NCBI GenBank assembly: GCA_036245525.1
Contig: BTPG01000004.1
Coordinates: forward strand, 231,971,898 to 232,035,897
Length of the DNA stretch: 64,000 bases
Direction of reading: 5' to 3'
Source of the DNA: Semisulcospira habei
Taxonomy: Eukaryota; Mollusca; Gastropoda; Semisulcospiridae
In this document: positions 23,751 to 35,737 of the stretch, in pieces
Position numbering within the stretch: position 1 is the first letter of the stretch
Layout of the letters: every line of letters begins with the position of its first letter
Made by a program: the position numbers and the translations under genes
Notes under the pieces: generated by a model
Told to the model about the DNA's origin: nothing
What the model saw: the letters and a program-made list of their open reading frames with translations, nothing else
Database searches by the model: none

Positions 23751-24760
23751 TACTAAGTTGAAAGACCGTTGGCGACATTGATCTTCTGATGATCCCTGCC
23801 TCTAACATCTCATCTACTGCTTTGTCTACTATCTCTCTATCCTGCAAAGGAACGCGGTAAGGTTTCACCCTTATTGGAGCGTGGTCCCCAGTGTCTATGC
23901 GCATTTTGACAGTGTTGGTGCGCCCTAAGTCCAGATCGCTACTCGCGAACAAATCGGAATGCTCCGATACCAGTTTAGTGACTGTGGACCTGATTGCGTC
24001 AGGCGCATCGATTTCTGTCAGATCAATGGAAGCGACTTCTCGTTCTTCCGTTCTGTTAGACACTGACTCTACCTGACTTACGCTGTTTGCCCTGCCTACC
24101 ACACATCCCCTTTTTAGCCTGAACGTTTTGTTGGTGTGATTCACAACTAACAAGGGAAATGTCCTGCCTTTGTTTCTCACTACACCGCTCATCACAGATA
24201 GTCCTGGCTCTTCTGCAACAAACCCCCTATCTGTCGCAGAGACTTCTAAACATTCTTCTTTACTGAAGTACTGTGTACTCTTTATTCTGACCTGACAAAT
24301 CTCCGCTGTATGTGGTTTCAGTACTTTTGTCTTGTGTACTCGGACTAACGAAGATATGTGCATGTCTTGTTCGTATGGTACATACGCATTCCCGACTCTA
24401 ACCTTTCTCAAATCAAAATAAATGCGTGCTCCGTTCTTTTCGAGCCAATCGTTTCCCAAAATGAAATTTCTATTCATCTCTTTCACTACATAAAAACGAC
24501 GTTTGAACGACTGCTTTTCAATTTTGAAGTCCAGTTCTATACTGCCCACAACTCCTAGCACTTCCCCACTGACTGACTGTAGCGATACACTTCTTTTCTC
24601 TAGCCTTGGCTTGTTCTGCAATTTTTCATACGACTTCTTGCTAATGAGTCAACGATACTTCCGCCCCCGTATCTAGGAGACTTCTAAACTTTTGACTTCC
24701 TACTTTAAAAACTATGCATTTTGGACTCCCCGCTAAGTTGATGCTAAAGGATCTACTGTT
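23751..24760 (-). pseudogene. Gypsy pol: protease and start of RT
   Basis: The aspartic protease site LLDTGAEVSL is readable on minus with its Asp codon at 24670-24672. A one-base shift near 24648 then leads into the 303-aa frame at 24621-23710. That frame has the FYVVKEMNRNFILGNDWLE flap-side block (ILGNDWL is typical of gypsy proteases) and the DHAPIRVKPYRVP and EMLEAGIIRRSMSP blocks that precede RT. A second shift follows at about 23760. Both breaks are single-base. Confidence 0.85.
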
Positions 24761-24801
24761 TCCCCCGTTCTGCTCACCGGCTTCTCGTGGTGCAGAACGT
24801 T

Positions 24802-25173
24802 CTAGTTTTCCTGTCGCTCCTGTCCTATCCTAGCCCTACATTCTCTTTGTCGGTGGCCGTAACCCCCGCATCGCCAACACCGCACGTGTTGATACCTTTG
24901 CTGTGACAAAGACGACTTTTGCTGACCGACTGCGTTTATCCGCCTAGCCTTGCGATCACGTGCCTTGTGGTGTGGCGAACTGCATTGAAAACACGCCCTA
25001 TCTCTAGAGTGATCCACTTCTTTTGCAGACTGTTGCTGATCTCCATTGAAGGTGGGGATCAGCTGTGAAATTAGTTGCACATTAACTAAGGATGACAACC
25101 TCTCTATCTGACTAACTAATGCGGCCAACACCGGGTTAAGTGGGTGTGGTCTTCCTACATCTTCTTCTGCCAT
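24802..25173 (-). CDS. Short Gag with zinc knuckle, capsid part missing
   Basis: ATG at 25173 (MAEEDVGRPHPLNP). The 123-aa product runs into LISQLIPTFNGD, the usual start of a gypsy capsid domain, and then passes directly to AKEVDHSRDRACFQC and the CWRCGGYGHRQREC knuckle (CX2CX4HX4C). A first knuckle-like CFQCSSPHHKARDR has lost its last Cys. Full gypsy Gags are about 250-400 aa, so most of the capsid domain appears deleted. The protein could bind RNA but should not build particles by itself. Confidence 0.75.
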   Translation of the reverse strand: MAEEDVGRPHPLNPVLAALVSQIERLSSLVNVQLISQLIPTFNGDQQQSAKEVDHSRDRACFQCSSPHHKARDRKARRINAVGQQKSSLSQQRYQHVRCWRCGGYGHRQRECRARIGQERQEN

Positions 25174-25519
25174 TGTCACTATAAATACAAAATATTGCTG
25201 GCCCTTAATCAAAACTGTAGCGATGACACAAAAAGGTCACTCACCTGTTTGTCCAGCTTTGGTGGCGGTGGTTGTGGCCCGAGGTCGTTTCGTCTGCGGC
25301 CGGCTCCTTCTCAGTCTCGTTTCACGATCAGTCTTCTGTCTGGCTCTCGTTCGGCGTCTTCAGTTCTCGGCGTCGTCGTACTTTCGACGTAGCGTCGTTC
25401 TGCCACCCTCGGCGATAGTTCTGTCTTTCATCCCGTTCTGGAATCTGCGATTGTTCTGTCTTCCATCTCGTTCTGACATCCTGCGCTGGTTCTGCTAAAC
25501 CCGTTTTGACATCCTGGTC

Positions 25520-25543
25520 ACGGCACCAAAATTGGTTGTTACG
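25520..25543 (-). promoter_or_regulatory. Probable primer-binding region
   Basis: Just inside the 5' LTR, read on minus, come CGTAACAACCAA and then TTTTGGTGCCGTGACC. GGTGCCGTGACC is the likely primer-binding match, set off from the LTR by about a dozen bases; I do not name the tRNA. Confidence 0.45.
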
Positions 25544-26059
25544 TGTTGCACTATGAACACGTAAAACAACTGAAGTCCAGTGATGGTTTTCTCTCGTGTT
25601 TATTTCAATCTAAAGAGCATTGTCTGGGGTTGGGCAAGACCAACCACAGACTACAATTCGGTCGCTCTCTCACTATTTGCTCTCTCTTCTACTTTCGTCC
25701 ATCTCTCTCACTCTCCTCTCACTCTCCTCTCGTTGTGTTCCCTCTCTCGTTGTGTCTGGTCCTCCTGTGTTGTGTCCCCCAGTATGTATATACCCTTGCC
25801 CTTATCAATCATCTTCCCACTTAGGACCCGCCCCTCGTTTAGGGCCGGTGCCGTTACGTGATTATGGCGTCCACGCGTGCCAATGGTCCCGTTAATTAGA
25901 TGCCACCCATTTCCCATATAGTAACAGTTTCCGGAGGGCCGGCCCGTTATCTTGATTAGAGCTGCCCGGCACGTCCGGTAGTTACATACAGACGCTTTCC
26001 CATATGGCATGACCGGAAACTACATCTGGATGCCACGTGGCGACATGTGTAGTGCAACA
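25544..26059 (-). repeat. 5' LTR of the gypsy element
   Basis: 516 bp with the same TGTTGCACT / AGTGCAACA tips as the other LTR. By eye the only difference is one extra copy of an 11-bp CTCACTCTCCT unit near 25705-25730. Confidence 0.95.
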
Positions 26060-26478
26060 ATCTGCCTTCTCACTCCTGAAACGAAAACCACCCAACTGAA
26101 AGAGGCACAGATCCTCATGAGCCCCCGCAACTGCAGGGGGCTCGTGAGGATCTATGCCTCGTTCTGGGATAATCTACGCTCATGATTTTCTCAAGCAAAG
26201 GGGATCCGTTAAGTTTTTCACCCAGAGGCATCAATCCTCCAAACCGCCTCAAACCGGCTGCAACTGGGTCAAACCGGCTTCGCGCATAGGCACCTGTTTG
26301 TTCGTGGCGGAAAAACGAACTGAAGTAACGAAATTTTTAACGAAAAAAATCGATAATCGTTACTTTTATTTTTTAATTCGTTGAATTTTCTTTAACTTTT
26401 TAAAAACATTAACGCGTTATTTCTTTAACCAAAAATTTAATTTGTTAAATCGTTAAATCGTTAAATCTTCCAACCCTG

Positions 26479-26552
26479 GCCCCCATACACTGTCTGAGAA
26501 GCAGCTTGGAGGTCTGTCCTTTCGCCATTTTTGGTCTCTTAATCTATGACGG
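26479..26552 (-). repeat. Satellite piece between hAT and SINE
   Basis: Continues array 2 in the same orientation after the hAT element (TACACTGTCTGAGAAGCAGC...CTATGACGG). Its last 14 bases, TTAATCTATGACGG, are repeated after the SINE. Confidence 0.9.
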
Positions 26553-26950
26553 ATTGAACATTGCTTAACGTCCCGACAGCAACAAGGCTTTCTCAGGACG
26601 TGCCTGCACTGCTTGTGAAAAGAAAAAAAAACTAAACAGAAAATTGAATGTATGTCGCCAGCCGGTCAAATATGTTAAATAAACCTACAACACGGGGCCT
26701 AAATTATTATTACATGGTATTAAAGCTAAGACCATTTAGCAACACACATCCAATATCAAGAGCTACAGGCAGTGCAGACAGTAGGGAGAGTTTTAAAAAG
26801 GCAAATACAGGTGAATGGACAAAGGGTAGACAGAAACACATGCCCCAGAATAGAGAGATAAACCCACCCTGTGGGGCTGACCAGGGTGACCCTGGGAACT
26901 AAAATATACCTAACCCCACCCAAGTCCCCCAGGGCAGACCCGGGTGGGGA
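26553..26950 (-). mobile_element. SINE copy B, full length
   Basis: Flanked by TTAATCTATGACGG (26539-26552) and TTAACCTATGACGG (26951-26964), a 14-bp duplication with one mismatch. Read on minus, it starts at CCCCACCCGGGTCTGCCC and ends at GGACGTTAAGCAATGTTC. It matches the copy in the Polinton ATPase (58755-59140) over its length. No RNA-polymerase-III boxes are obvious to me. Confidence 0.88.
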
Positions 26951-29900
26951 TTAACCTATGACGGACGGCATAGGGCCATATAAAACAGTTATGAATGTGT
27001 TCCGGATGCTTTCTATATTCATAAATGATAGGCATTAGAGGGCACAATGCATAGTTTTGCCATAAGACTGTATTGTCTGAAGCCCCCCTAAACTCTCTGA
27101 GAAGCAGCTTGGAGGCCAGTTTGTACGCCATTTCTGGTCTTTAAATCTATGACGGACGGCATAGGGCTTCAGATAATACTGTCTTATGTCAAAACTATGC
27201 GTTGTGCCCTCTAATGCCTATCATTTATAAATATGGAAATGCTTTCTAAACACATTCATAACTGTTTTATGTGGCCCTATGCCGTCCGTCATAGATTTAG
27301 AGACCAGAAATTGGGTACAGCCTGACCTCCAAGCTGCTTTTCAGACAGTGTAAGGGGCTTCAGACAATACTGTCTTATGGCAAAACTATGTGTTGCGACC
27401 TCTAATACCTATCATTTATGAATATGGAAAGGCTTCCTGAACACATTTTTATCGGTTTAATATGTCGCGGCTATGCCGTCCATCTTACATTTAGAGACCA
27501 AAAATGGCGAAAAGCTGGCCTCCAAGCTGCTTCTCAAACAGCTTAGAGGGGCTTCAGACAATACTGTCTTATGGCAAAACTATGCGTTGTGCCCTCTAAT
27601 GCCTATCATTTATGAATATGGAAATGCTTTCTGAACACATTGGTATCGGTTTAATATGGCGCTATATTGTCCATCTGACATTTAGAGACCAAAAATGGCG
27701 TACAAACTGGCCTCCAAGCTGCTTCTCAGAAAGTGTAGGGGGGCTTCAGACAATATTGTCTTATGGCAAAACTATGCGTTGTGCCCTCTAATGCCTATCA
27801 TTTATGAATATAGAAATGCACCCGGAACACATTCATATCTGTTTTATATGGCTCTATGCCGTCCGTCTAAGGTTTAGAGACCAAAAATGGAGTAAAGGCT
27901 AACCTCCAAGCTGCTTCTCAGACAGTGTAGGGTGGGGGGGGGGGGGGGCTTCAGACAATACTGTCTTATGGTAAAACTATGCGTTGTGCTCTCTAATGTC
28001 TATCATTTGTGAATATGGAAATGCTTCATGAACACATTTGTTATCGGTTTAATATGGCGCTATGCCGTCCATTTTACATTTAGAGACAACAATGATGTAC
28101 AAACTGGCCTCCAAGCTGCTTCTCAGACAGTGTAGGGGGGCTTCAGACAATATGTCTTATGGCAAAACTATGCGTTGTGCCCCTAATGCCTATCATTTAT
28201 GAATATAGAAATGCTTCATGAACACATTTGTACCGGTTTTATATGGCGCTATGCCATCCTTCATAGGTTAAGAGAAAAAAATGGCGTATGGACTGGTCTC
28301 CAATCTGCTTCTCGGACAGTGTAGATGGGCTTCAGACCTTACTGTCTTATGGCAAAACTATGCGTTGTGCCCTCTAATGTCTATCATTTATATTTATGAA
28401 AATATGGAAATGCTTCATGAACACATTTGTATCGGTTTTATATGGCGCTATGCCGTCCATCTTACATTTAGACACCAAAAATTGCGTAAAGACTGGCCTG
28501 CAAGATGCTTCTCAGACATTTGGAGGGGGTGTGGGGGGGGGGGGGGGCTTTAGACAATACTGTCTTATGGCAGAACTATGCGTTGTGCCCTCTAATGCCT
28601 ATCATTTATGAATATGAAAATGTTTCCTCAACACATCTGTATCGGTTTTCTATGGCACTATTCCGTCCGTCATAGATTAAGAGACCAAAAATATCGTACG
28701 GACTGGCCTCCAAACTGCTTCTCCGACAGTGTAGGGGGGCTTCAGACAATACTGTCTTATGGCAAAACTATGCATTGTGCCCTCTAATGCCTATGAATTA
28801 TAAATATGAAAATGCTTTCTAAACACATTCATAACTGTTTTATGTGGCAATATGCCGTCCGTCATAGATTTAGAGACCAAAATTGGCGTACAGACTGACC
28901 TTCATGCTGCCTCTCAGACAATGTAGGGTGCTTCAGATAATACTGTCTTATGGCAAAACTATGCGTTGTGCCCTCTAATGCTTATCATTTATGAATATGG
29001 AAATTCTTCATGAACATATTTGTATCGGTTTTATATGGCCCTATGCCGTCCATCTTACATTTAGACACCAAAAATTGCGTAAAGACTGGCCTGCAAGATG
29101 CTTCTCAGACATTTCGAGGGGGGTGGGGGGGGGGGGGGGGGGCTTTAGACAATACTGTCTTATGGCAGAACTATGCGTTGTGCCCTCTAATGCCTATCAT
29201 TTATGAATATGGAAATGTTTCCTCAACACATCTGTATCGGTTTTCTATGGCGCTATGCCGTCCGTTATAGGTTAAGAGACCAAAAATGGCGTACGGATTG
29301 GCCTCCAAACTGCTTCTAAGACAGTGTAGGGGGGCTTCAGACAATACTGTCTTATGGGAAAACTATGCGTTGTGCCCTCTAATGCTTACTGTTTTATGTG
29401 GCCCTATGCCGTCCGTCATACATTTAGAGACCAAAAATGGCGTAAAGACTGGCCTCCAAGCTGTTTCTCAGACAATGTAGGGGGGTTTCAGACAATACTG
29501 TCTATGCGGGCAAAACTATGCGTTGTGCCTTCTAATGCCTATCATTTATGAATATGGATATGCTTCCTAAAGACAGTTGTATCTGTTGTATATGGCCCTG
29601 TGCCGTCCATCATAGGTTTAGAGACCAAAAATGGCGTACATACTGGCCTCCAAGGTGCTTCTCAGACAGTGTATTGAGGGGGGGGGGGGCTTTAGACAAT
29701 ACTGTTTAAGGGCAAAAGTATGCGTTGTGCCCTTTAATGGCTATCATTTATTAATATGTAAATGCTTTCTAATCACATTCATAACTGTTTTATATGGCCT
29801 TATGCCGTCCGTCATAGTTTAAGAGACCAAAAATGTCGATAAGATTGGCTTCAAATCGGATTCTCAGACAGTGTAGGGTGCTGCAGCAAATACAGTCTGA

Positions 29901-31117
29901 TGGGAAAACGACGTGTTGTGCCCTCTACTGCCCATCTTTTTTCAATATAGAAATGCATCCGGAACACATTCATAACTGTTTTATATGGCCCTATGCCGTC
30001 CACCATAGTTTTAGAGACCAAAAATATCGTAAAGACTGTCCACCAAGCGGCCTCTTCGACAGTGTTGTGGGGGGACTTCAGCTGTTTCCGTCTTATGGCA
30101 AAACTATGCGTTGTGTCCTCTAGTGCCTACCAATTATGAATATGGAAATACTTCCTGTACACATTCGTAACTGTTTTTTGTGGCTCTGTGCCCTCCATCA
30201 TAGTTTAAGAGACCAAAGTTAGTTTCCACGTACTCAGGAAGTATTGGCCGCTATGCGGCTTCTCAGTGTAGGCGTGCTTCAGCCAATACTGTGTGATGGT
30301 AAAACGATGCCTTGTGCCCTCTAATCCCTGTCAATTTTTAATATGGACATGCTTCATGAACACATTAATAATTGTTTTATATGGCCTTATGCCGTCCATC
30401 ATAGTTTAAAATACCAAAAATGTCGTAAGGCACCAAGCGGATTAGCAGTCAGTGTAGGTTACTTCAGCCAATACCGTCTTATGGCAAAACTATGCGTTGT
30501 GCTCACTAATGGCTATCATTTATGAATTTGGAAATGCTTTCTGAACACATTCGTAACTGTTTTATGTGGCCCTGATCCGTTCATCATATTTTAAGAGACC
30601 AAAAATGTTCCACGTACTAAGGACGTTTTGGCCGCCTTGCGGCTTCTCAGTGTAGGGGTGCTTCAGCCATACTGTGTGATGGTAAAACGATGCGTTGTGC
30701 CCTCTAATCTCTATCAATTTTGAATATGGAAATGCTTCCCGAACACATTCATAACTGTTTTATATGGCCCTATGCCGTCCATCATAGTTTAAAAGACCAA
30801 AAATGTTTTAAAGACTGGCCGTCAAGAGGATTAGTGAAGGGTACTTCAGCCAATACCGTCTTATGGCAAAACTATGCGTTGTGCCCTCTAATGCCTATCA
30901 TTTATAAATATGGAAATGCTTCCTAAACACATTTGTAACTGTTTTAATGGCCCTATGGTCGTCCATCACTTTTCTCGGTGTCCCGGGATTACGTCCCTTG
31001 GCGAATTGCCTATTTTTGGTATTTTGTCATGATCGGTATATCATACTGTGGCTGCTAAGATTGTTGGCTGCTCTCTGCTGGCTGCTAAGATAGTTGGCTG
31101 CCCTCTGCTGGTCCATA
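26951..31117 (+). repeat. 192-bp satellite array 3 with inversion and right flank
   Basis: Starts in minus orientation (to about 27163), then flips: CGGCATAGGGC runs straight into TTCAGATAATACTG in plus orientation, and about 20 monomers follow to 30965. Monomers near 30100-30900 are the most diverged. G runs of 9-19 occur at the same place in several monomers (27932, 28533, 29108, 29671). The array ends with the conserved right flank (30966-31117), matching 11213-11367 nearly base for base. Confidence 0.9.
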
Positions 31118-31328
31118 AACGGCTTACTAGTACAACTAAATCAACTTTAATGTAAACCAAACTTCTAACACATGATTATTTTGTGATTAGGTACGTAATA
31201 ATAGTTGCGAATATGGTTATTTTAGCTTATAGCAGGTTATTCGGGGTTATTGCGGGTTTTAGTATTACACGCACGCGCGCGGTTTTAAGTCTGCGCGCAT
31301 ATTCTGTCTGGTTACATAGTATTTGTCT
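31118..31328. other. Spacer resembling the satellite left flank
   Basis: 31130-31245 is a diverged match to 15150-15275 (ACTAAAT..AACTTT, TTAGGTACGTAATAAT, TATGGTTATTTTAGCT). The left flank of the satellite unit thus follows its right flank directly. Confidence 0.5.
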
Positions 31329-31335
31329 GGGTCAG

Positions 31336-31545
31336 TTTGAGGACTCTCACAGAGCTAGCCTTAAGGACAAGCGGCTCAGGAGAAAAAACAGAGATGCCGC
31401 CGCTCAGAACCCTGGCCATACCTTCCCCTGCAGCCACTGCGGTCGAACCTGCCTGTCTCGGATTGGCCTCCGCAGCCACGAACAAGCCTGCAGACGTCGT
31501 GGGCAACTCCTATAAAATCTTCGTTCGCGAAGTCAAGCCAAGCCA
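31336..31545 (+). mobile_element. 3' fragment of the C2H2-tailed LINE
   Basis: Encodes the last ~60 residues of the LINE found at 43546-47794 on minus: LKDKRLRRKNRD, then the C2H2-type finger FPCSHCGRTCLSRIGLRSHE. GGGTCAG occurs at 31329-31335 and 31546-31552 and may be the target duplication. The copy is severely 5'-truncated, as is usual for LINEs. Confidence 0.8.
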
Positions 31546-32023
31546 GGGTCAGTAGTGTTGACCTAGAGACAGAGAGCCTGTTGTATTTTGTTGTTTGCTG
31601 TGGGGACTGACTGTATAAAAGATCTATAGGAGGAGCCCAGTCGAGGTGAGTTTATTCAATCTTTTATGGGGAGTGGGTTAAGCTAGGTGAAAGCGCAGGC
31701 TGTATTGATTAGAGGTGTCAAAGGTGGCCGACGCGGAGCAGGCAGCAGGTGCGCTGACCTAGATCAGCGCAGCCAACCGCTCCGCACGACTGAATTGTAA
31801 AGCATTGCGGGATCAAATTTGACGAGTAGCTGTAATAGACTTATGGCTTCTTGATAAAATAGTCCTAACCGCAATGCATTCGGTCTCAAAATGCGGGCAT
31901 ATGAGATAGCATGCTCTGGGGTGAAATCGTCCCAGCAGAGACACATGGGGCGAGAAAACTTGACCCGCCAGCTGTGGGTATAGAGTGTGTGGATGACTGG
32001 GTCAATAGAGGGGAGGGCTTTAC

Positions 32024-32237
32024 TTAACTCTTTCTACCCCAGACACACCACAACAAGGTAAGGATCGACCATGATAGTTCAAGGGTGATGCCAGAATAGC
32101 TTGGCGCCTATGGGCGCCAAGCTATTCTGGCATCACCCTTGAACTATCATGGTCAATCTGTGTCCTGCACAGCATTGCAGTCTTCAAAGGACAACGGCAA
32201 CATTTGGGGATTTCGGTGTTGGGGTAGAATGAGTTAA
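32024..32237 (+). mobile_element. TTAA hairpin MITE in the old LINE
   Basis: Ends TTAACTCTTTCTACCCCA and TGGGGTAGAATGAGTTAA, 214 bp, with the standard hairpin core (32065-32155) and the CAACATTTGGGGATTTCGG right-hand segment. Same family as 7855-8072. Confidence 0.9.
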
Positions 32238-34395
32238 TGGAGGCAGTTTGGTATTTAATGCCGGGATTGAAGTGTATTTATTTCCTAACTGAGCATATCA
32301 AATTGTTACGATCTTGTTAAGTTAAAATTAATAGATCTTCTTATTTTTATTTGAAATTCTGTATTTTGAAGAAGCCAGGGCCTCTGGATGCACCGTCTTT
32401 AGCTGCCTTGTCCACGTGTTTGTTACCAGGAGTATAGTAAAATTAGTATCGACCCCGTGGACAAGGAGTTGATGTATAACATATTTTATTTCCTTAATAA
32501 TTTTGGGTCTAAGGGTTGGTTTACGCGACAATATAGTTTTAAGTGCTGTTTGTGAATCACTACTAACGAGGATCTGGTACATCTGCAGCGGGAGAGCTAG
32601 AAGATGTTGCAGTGCCAGGGATATGGCTACCAGCTCAGCCGTGCAGATGCAAGAGTCCTCATTTAGGTTCAAATAAATGGTTTTGTTGAGGTGGGGGATC
32701 CCCCACCGACATCTTTGTCATTTAGTTTTGATCCATCAGTATAGACTATTAGTGCTCTGGGGTAAATTTTATCTTTGTATTCCATCATTACACTTTTTTT
32801 TGTATGTGGACGTTGTCATTTTTACTAATTGAGGTAATTTCTGTAATGATAGGGCCAGTTTGTAGGATCCAGGGCAGGCGAATCGGAGCTGATATTTGGC
32901 AGACACTTGTGGGATCCACATCAGATGCTGCAATAAAAGCAGGTAACTTTAGGAGATTACTGCGCTGCTTATCTATTAGTATATTTTCTTGTACTTCCAT
33001 TTCATAGTTTTTTTTTAGCATTGTTGCTGACTGTGTGTAGCCTGATGGCATAGGTAGCACAGAGCTGTTTATGGTAGAGGTCAAGGGGAAGTAATCCAGC
33101 CTGGGCATAGGTTGCCATATTATTATCATGGATAGGTAGGCCAAATATGTATTTCAGTCATCTCATTTCGAGAGATCCAATTTTTTTAACGCTAACGAGC
33201 AAATTACTTTATTTAAATTACTGAAAGTATTATTATTAATTTTAAATGTTGCCAAATGGCTATGTCGTCAGCGTATTGGGAAAGGAAAATAGGTCGCTTA
33301 TTGGTTTGATTCTGGGGTGGATTTTGGGTTAATATTTTGGGTAAATCCGCTAGCATAATATTGAATAGAGTTGGGGCTAGGCGTGTACCCTGTGGCACCC
33401 CACAGTCGATGTGGTAAGTTTAAAATAGGAGGTATTTATTTTGACTTGGATGGTATGTGACAGGAAATTTTTAATAAATGAGTAAAAAGAATTGGCCAGA
33501 AAAACCAAGATTTTTTATTTTAAGTAGGAGTTTTTTTTATGCCAAACTAGGTCGAACACGCGTTTCACGTCAAAGAAGTAGGCCAGCACCTTCCACCTTT
33601 TTTTTAAAAGCTGATTTTATAGAGGCTGATAAATTGGAGAGTTGGTCCATGCATGATCTGTGTTTTCCAAAGTTTTTCTTTCCTAGGTGGTACTCTAGGC
33701 GGGATTTTACTCATTTTCCCATCACCTTGCTGAGATGTGAGGTAAGGGTGATGGGGCGGAAGGATCTGGCCTGGTTCCGTGGTTTATGCGGGCCTGGTTC
33801 CTTGGCTTAGGAGGTTTTGGTATGGGAATGACTACTACATGTTGCCAGGATAAAGGGAAGGAGCTGGTAGTGTAGGATCTATTATATTAGATCAAGCAGA
33901 AGTTGTTTCCCTATGGGAAGATGTTTAAGCATGATAATGGTATTTGATCGCTGCCAGCTGTGGTTTTGGTAGCATTAATACTATTTAATATTGAATTAAG
34001 CTCGTCCATGGAAAAGGGGGTTTTGCTGTTATTGTCGGGTATTGGTTTGGAATATTTGGGTTTATCTCTTCTGCTCTGAATCAGGTAGTTTATAGGTAGT
34101 ACCGATTCCTGTGAAGGTAGAGGCTAGAAGCTCTGCCTTCCCAGTTTCAGTACTAATGTTTTGACCTTGGTGCAGTAGAGGAATAGGAGATGGGTTATAT
34201 TTGGTTTTTTTAATTTTTTGACTAGTTTCGAGGCCCTGCTATGGTGTGTTGGGTGATGGACTTCTAGGTCTACTTTGTTTTGTAAATAAGTTTACAGTAG
34301 CAATGGTTTTATTACAGGTTATCTTAGCTTTCTTCATTTCTAAATATTTTTTCTGATTTCTCTGTTTTTTTCCAAATTATGTTTTCTTTTTATCT

Positions 34396-35737
34396 TTAAC
34401 CCTTTGAACCTGGCAAACCGCTGTAGCGGTTGGCGGCCTCGTATACCGTTGAACCCGACAAACCGCTACAGCGGTGTCAGGTGTTTCATATCGCGCGCCC
34501 GGTGACGCGCGAGCCTCGCTGCGCGTGTGGTGACCTCGCCCTTTGCACTGACACATCCTGTTTACACTCAGTACACGGCCTGACAGTAGTACGCACGTTC
34601 GTCTTTGGTATGCGGTCAGCTTTGCGGCGCTAGCGTGGGAATTACGGTCGGAATGGCGAGTGGATGTCTAGATATTCGGAGTCATACAATTTTGTGTTTG
34701 GAGACATGGTTTCAATAGCAGATAGTTTTGATGTATTGTGACATGTGTGCCTACCTACCGCGTGGCAGCATAACCACGTGTTGGCAGTGTCAGCTGGAGT
34801 GATCGCTGTTTGAGGCACTGACAACGGCAATGACTTACAGCTTGATTCTAATGCTGAATTCGGAGGTTCTAATTGATATTCCGGTTTTTTTTATGCCACA
34901 CCTTGGTGCACCTGTAGGTGACTCTGTGGACACCAACGACACACATTGGTCACGTGTAGTTCGTGTATAGTCTTTACAACACTGGTACTTCCATCCGATC
35001 GTGTACGAGACACAACACAGACACACTGATCATCATTCGATGCTGCTTATTACATGTTGTCTAGACCGTGGATATACCTTATCAGTGGCAGGTGTAAACA
35101 TTGACATCTGGTGACAAGGTAGGGGCCTTACGTTGTATTGGCATGCTGGAAATGCATGGACACTTATGTGTCACACTAACAGACACCCTATTTAGTGATG
35201 CATGTTAAGTACCAGCGACCTGTCATTCACGAAATACTTTTTTTTCAAGTTTATTGTCACCTGTCACTATTTTTGTCACCAGGCATTACGACACACGTGA
35301 CACAGTGTGGTCAAATGCATAAAACGGTAGTCCATCCAATGGCAAATCTGTACATATATCCCTTTATGGGGATATCTGTTGTAAAGTATTATTTACAAAT
35401 ATTTTACAATGCACACCCATTTTCAACAGAAATTTCTCAAATAAAGTCAGGGCTGAAGGGTATATAGACTTGTTATTTACTCAGGGCTGAAGGGTATATA
35501 GACTTGTTATTTACTCAGGGCTGAAGGGTATATAGACTTGTTATTTACTGAGGGCTGAAGGGTATATAGACTTGTTATTTACTCAGGGATGAAGGGTATA
35601 GAGACTTGTTATTTACTCAGCGATGAAGGGTATATAGACTTGTTATTTACTCAGGGCTGAAGGGTATATAGACTTGTTATTTACTCAGGGCTGAAGGGTA
35701 TATAGACTTGTTATTTACTCAGGGTTCAAAGGGTTAA
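34396..35737. mobile_element. piggyBac-like non-autonomous element
   Basis: TTAA at 34396-34399 and 35734-35737 flank ends CCCTTTGAACC and GGTTCAAAGGG. TTAA targets with CCC-starting inverted repeats are the piggyBac signature (family knowledge). The ~1.33-kb inside has no transposase. Near the left end an inner CCGCTGTAGCGG / CCGCTACAGCGG repeat pair occurs (34418-34474); near the right end lies a 34-bp tandem array. It interrupts the old LINE. Confidence 0.82.
35448..35719 (+). repeat. 34-bp tandem repeat, eight copies
   Basis: Unit CAGGGCTGAAGGGTATATAG plus ACTTGTTATTTACT, with starts every 34 bp from 35448 to 35686; two copies carry CAGGGATG or CAGCGATG. The first 13 bases resemble the element's right tip, CAGGGTTCAAAGGG (35720-35733), so the array runs into the terminal repeat in register. 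Confidence 0.92.

Larger units (their letters stand above)
19591..26059 (-). mobile_element. Ty3/gypsy LTR retrotransposon, young but defective
   Basis: Two LTRs (19591-20095 and 25544-26059) bound gag and pol read on minus. ATCT is duplicated at 19587-19590 and 26060-26063, and the hAT repeat sequence continues across. The LTRs look identical apart from one extra 11-bp unit in the right LTR, so the insertion is recent. Pol order is protease, RT, RNase H, integrase, the Ty3/gypsy order. Gag is much too short, and pol carries two frame shifts and one stop. Confidence 0.95.
18653..26478. mobile_element. hAT element inserted in the satellite
   Basis: The ends CAGGGTTG (18653) and CAACCCTG (to 26478) are flanked by an exact 8-bp duplication, GCCCCCAT, at 18645-18652 and 26479-26486, and the satellite reads on across the junction. 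Of the 7,826 bp, 6,469 are a gypsy element, leaving a non-autonomous hAT of about 1.35 kb. It has A/T-rich ends with AAAGAAATAAATTTTCTTTA-like stretches and an internal ~180-bp tandem repeat with a strong hairpin. No transposase is encoded. Confidence 0.92.

Noticed and set aside
35448..35719. CRISPR-like 34-bp repeats
   Set aside because: No spacers; simple tandem repeat inside a transposon.
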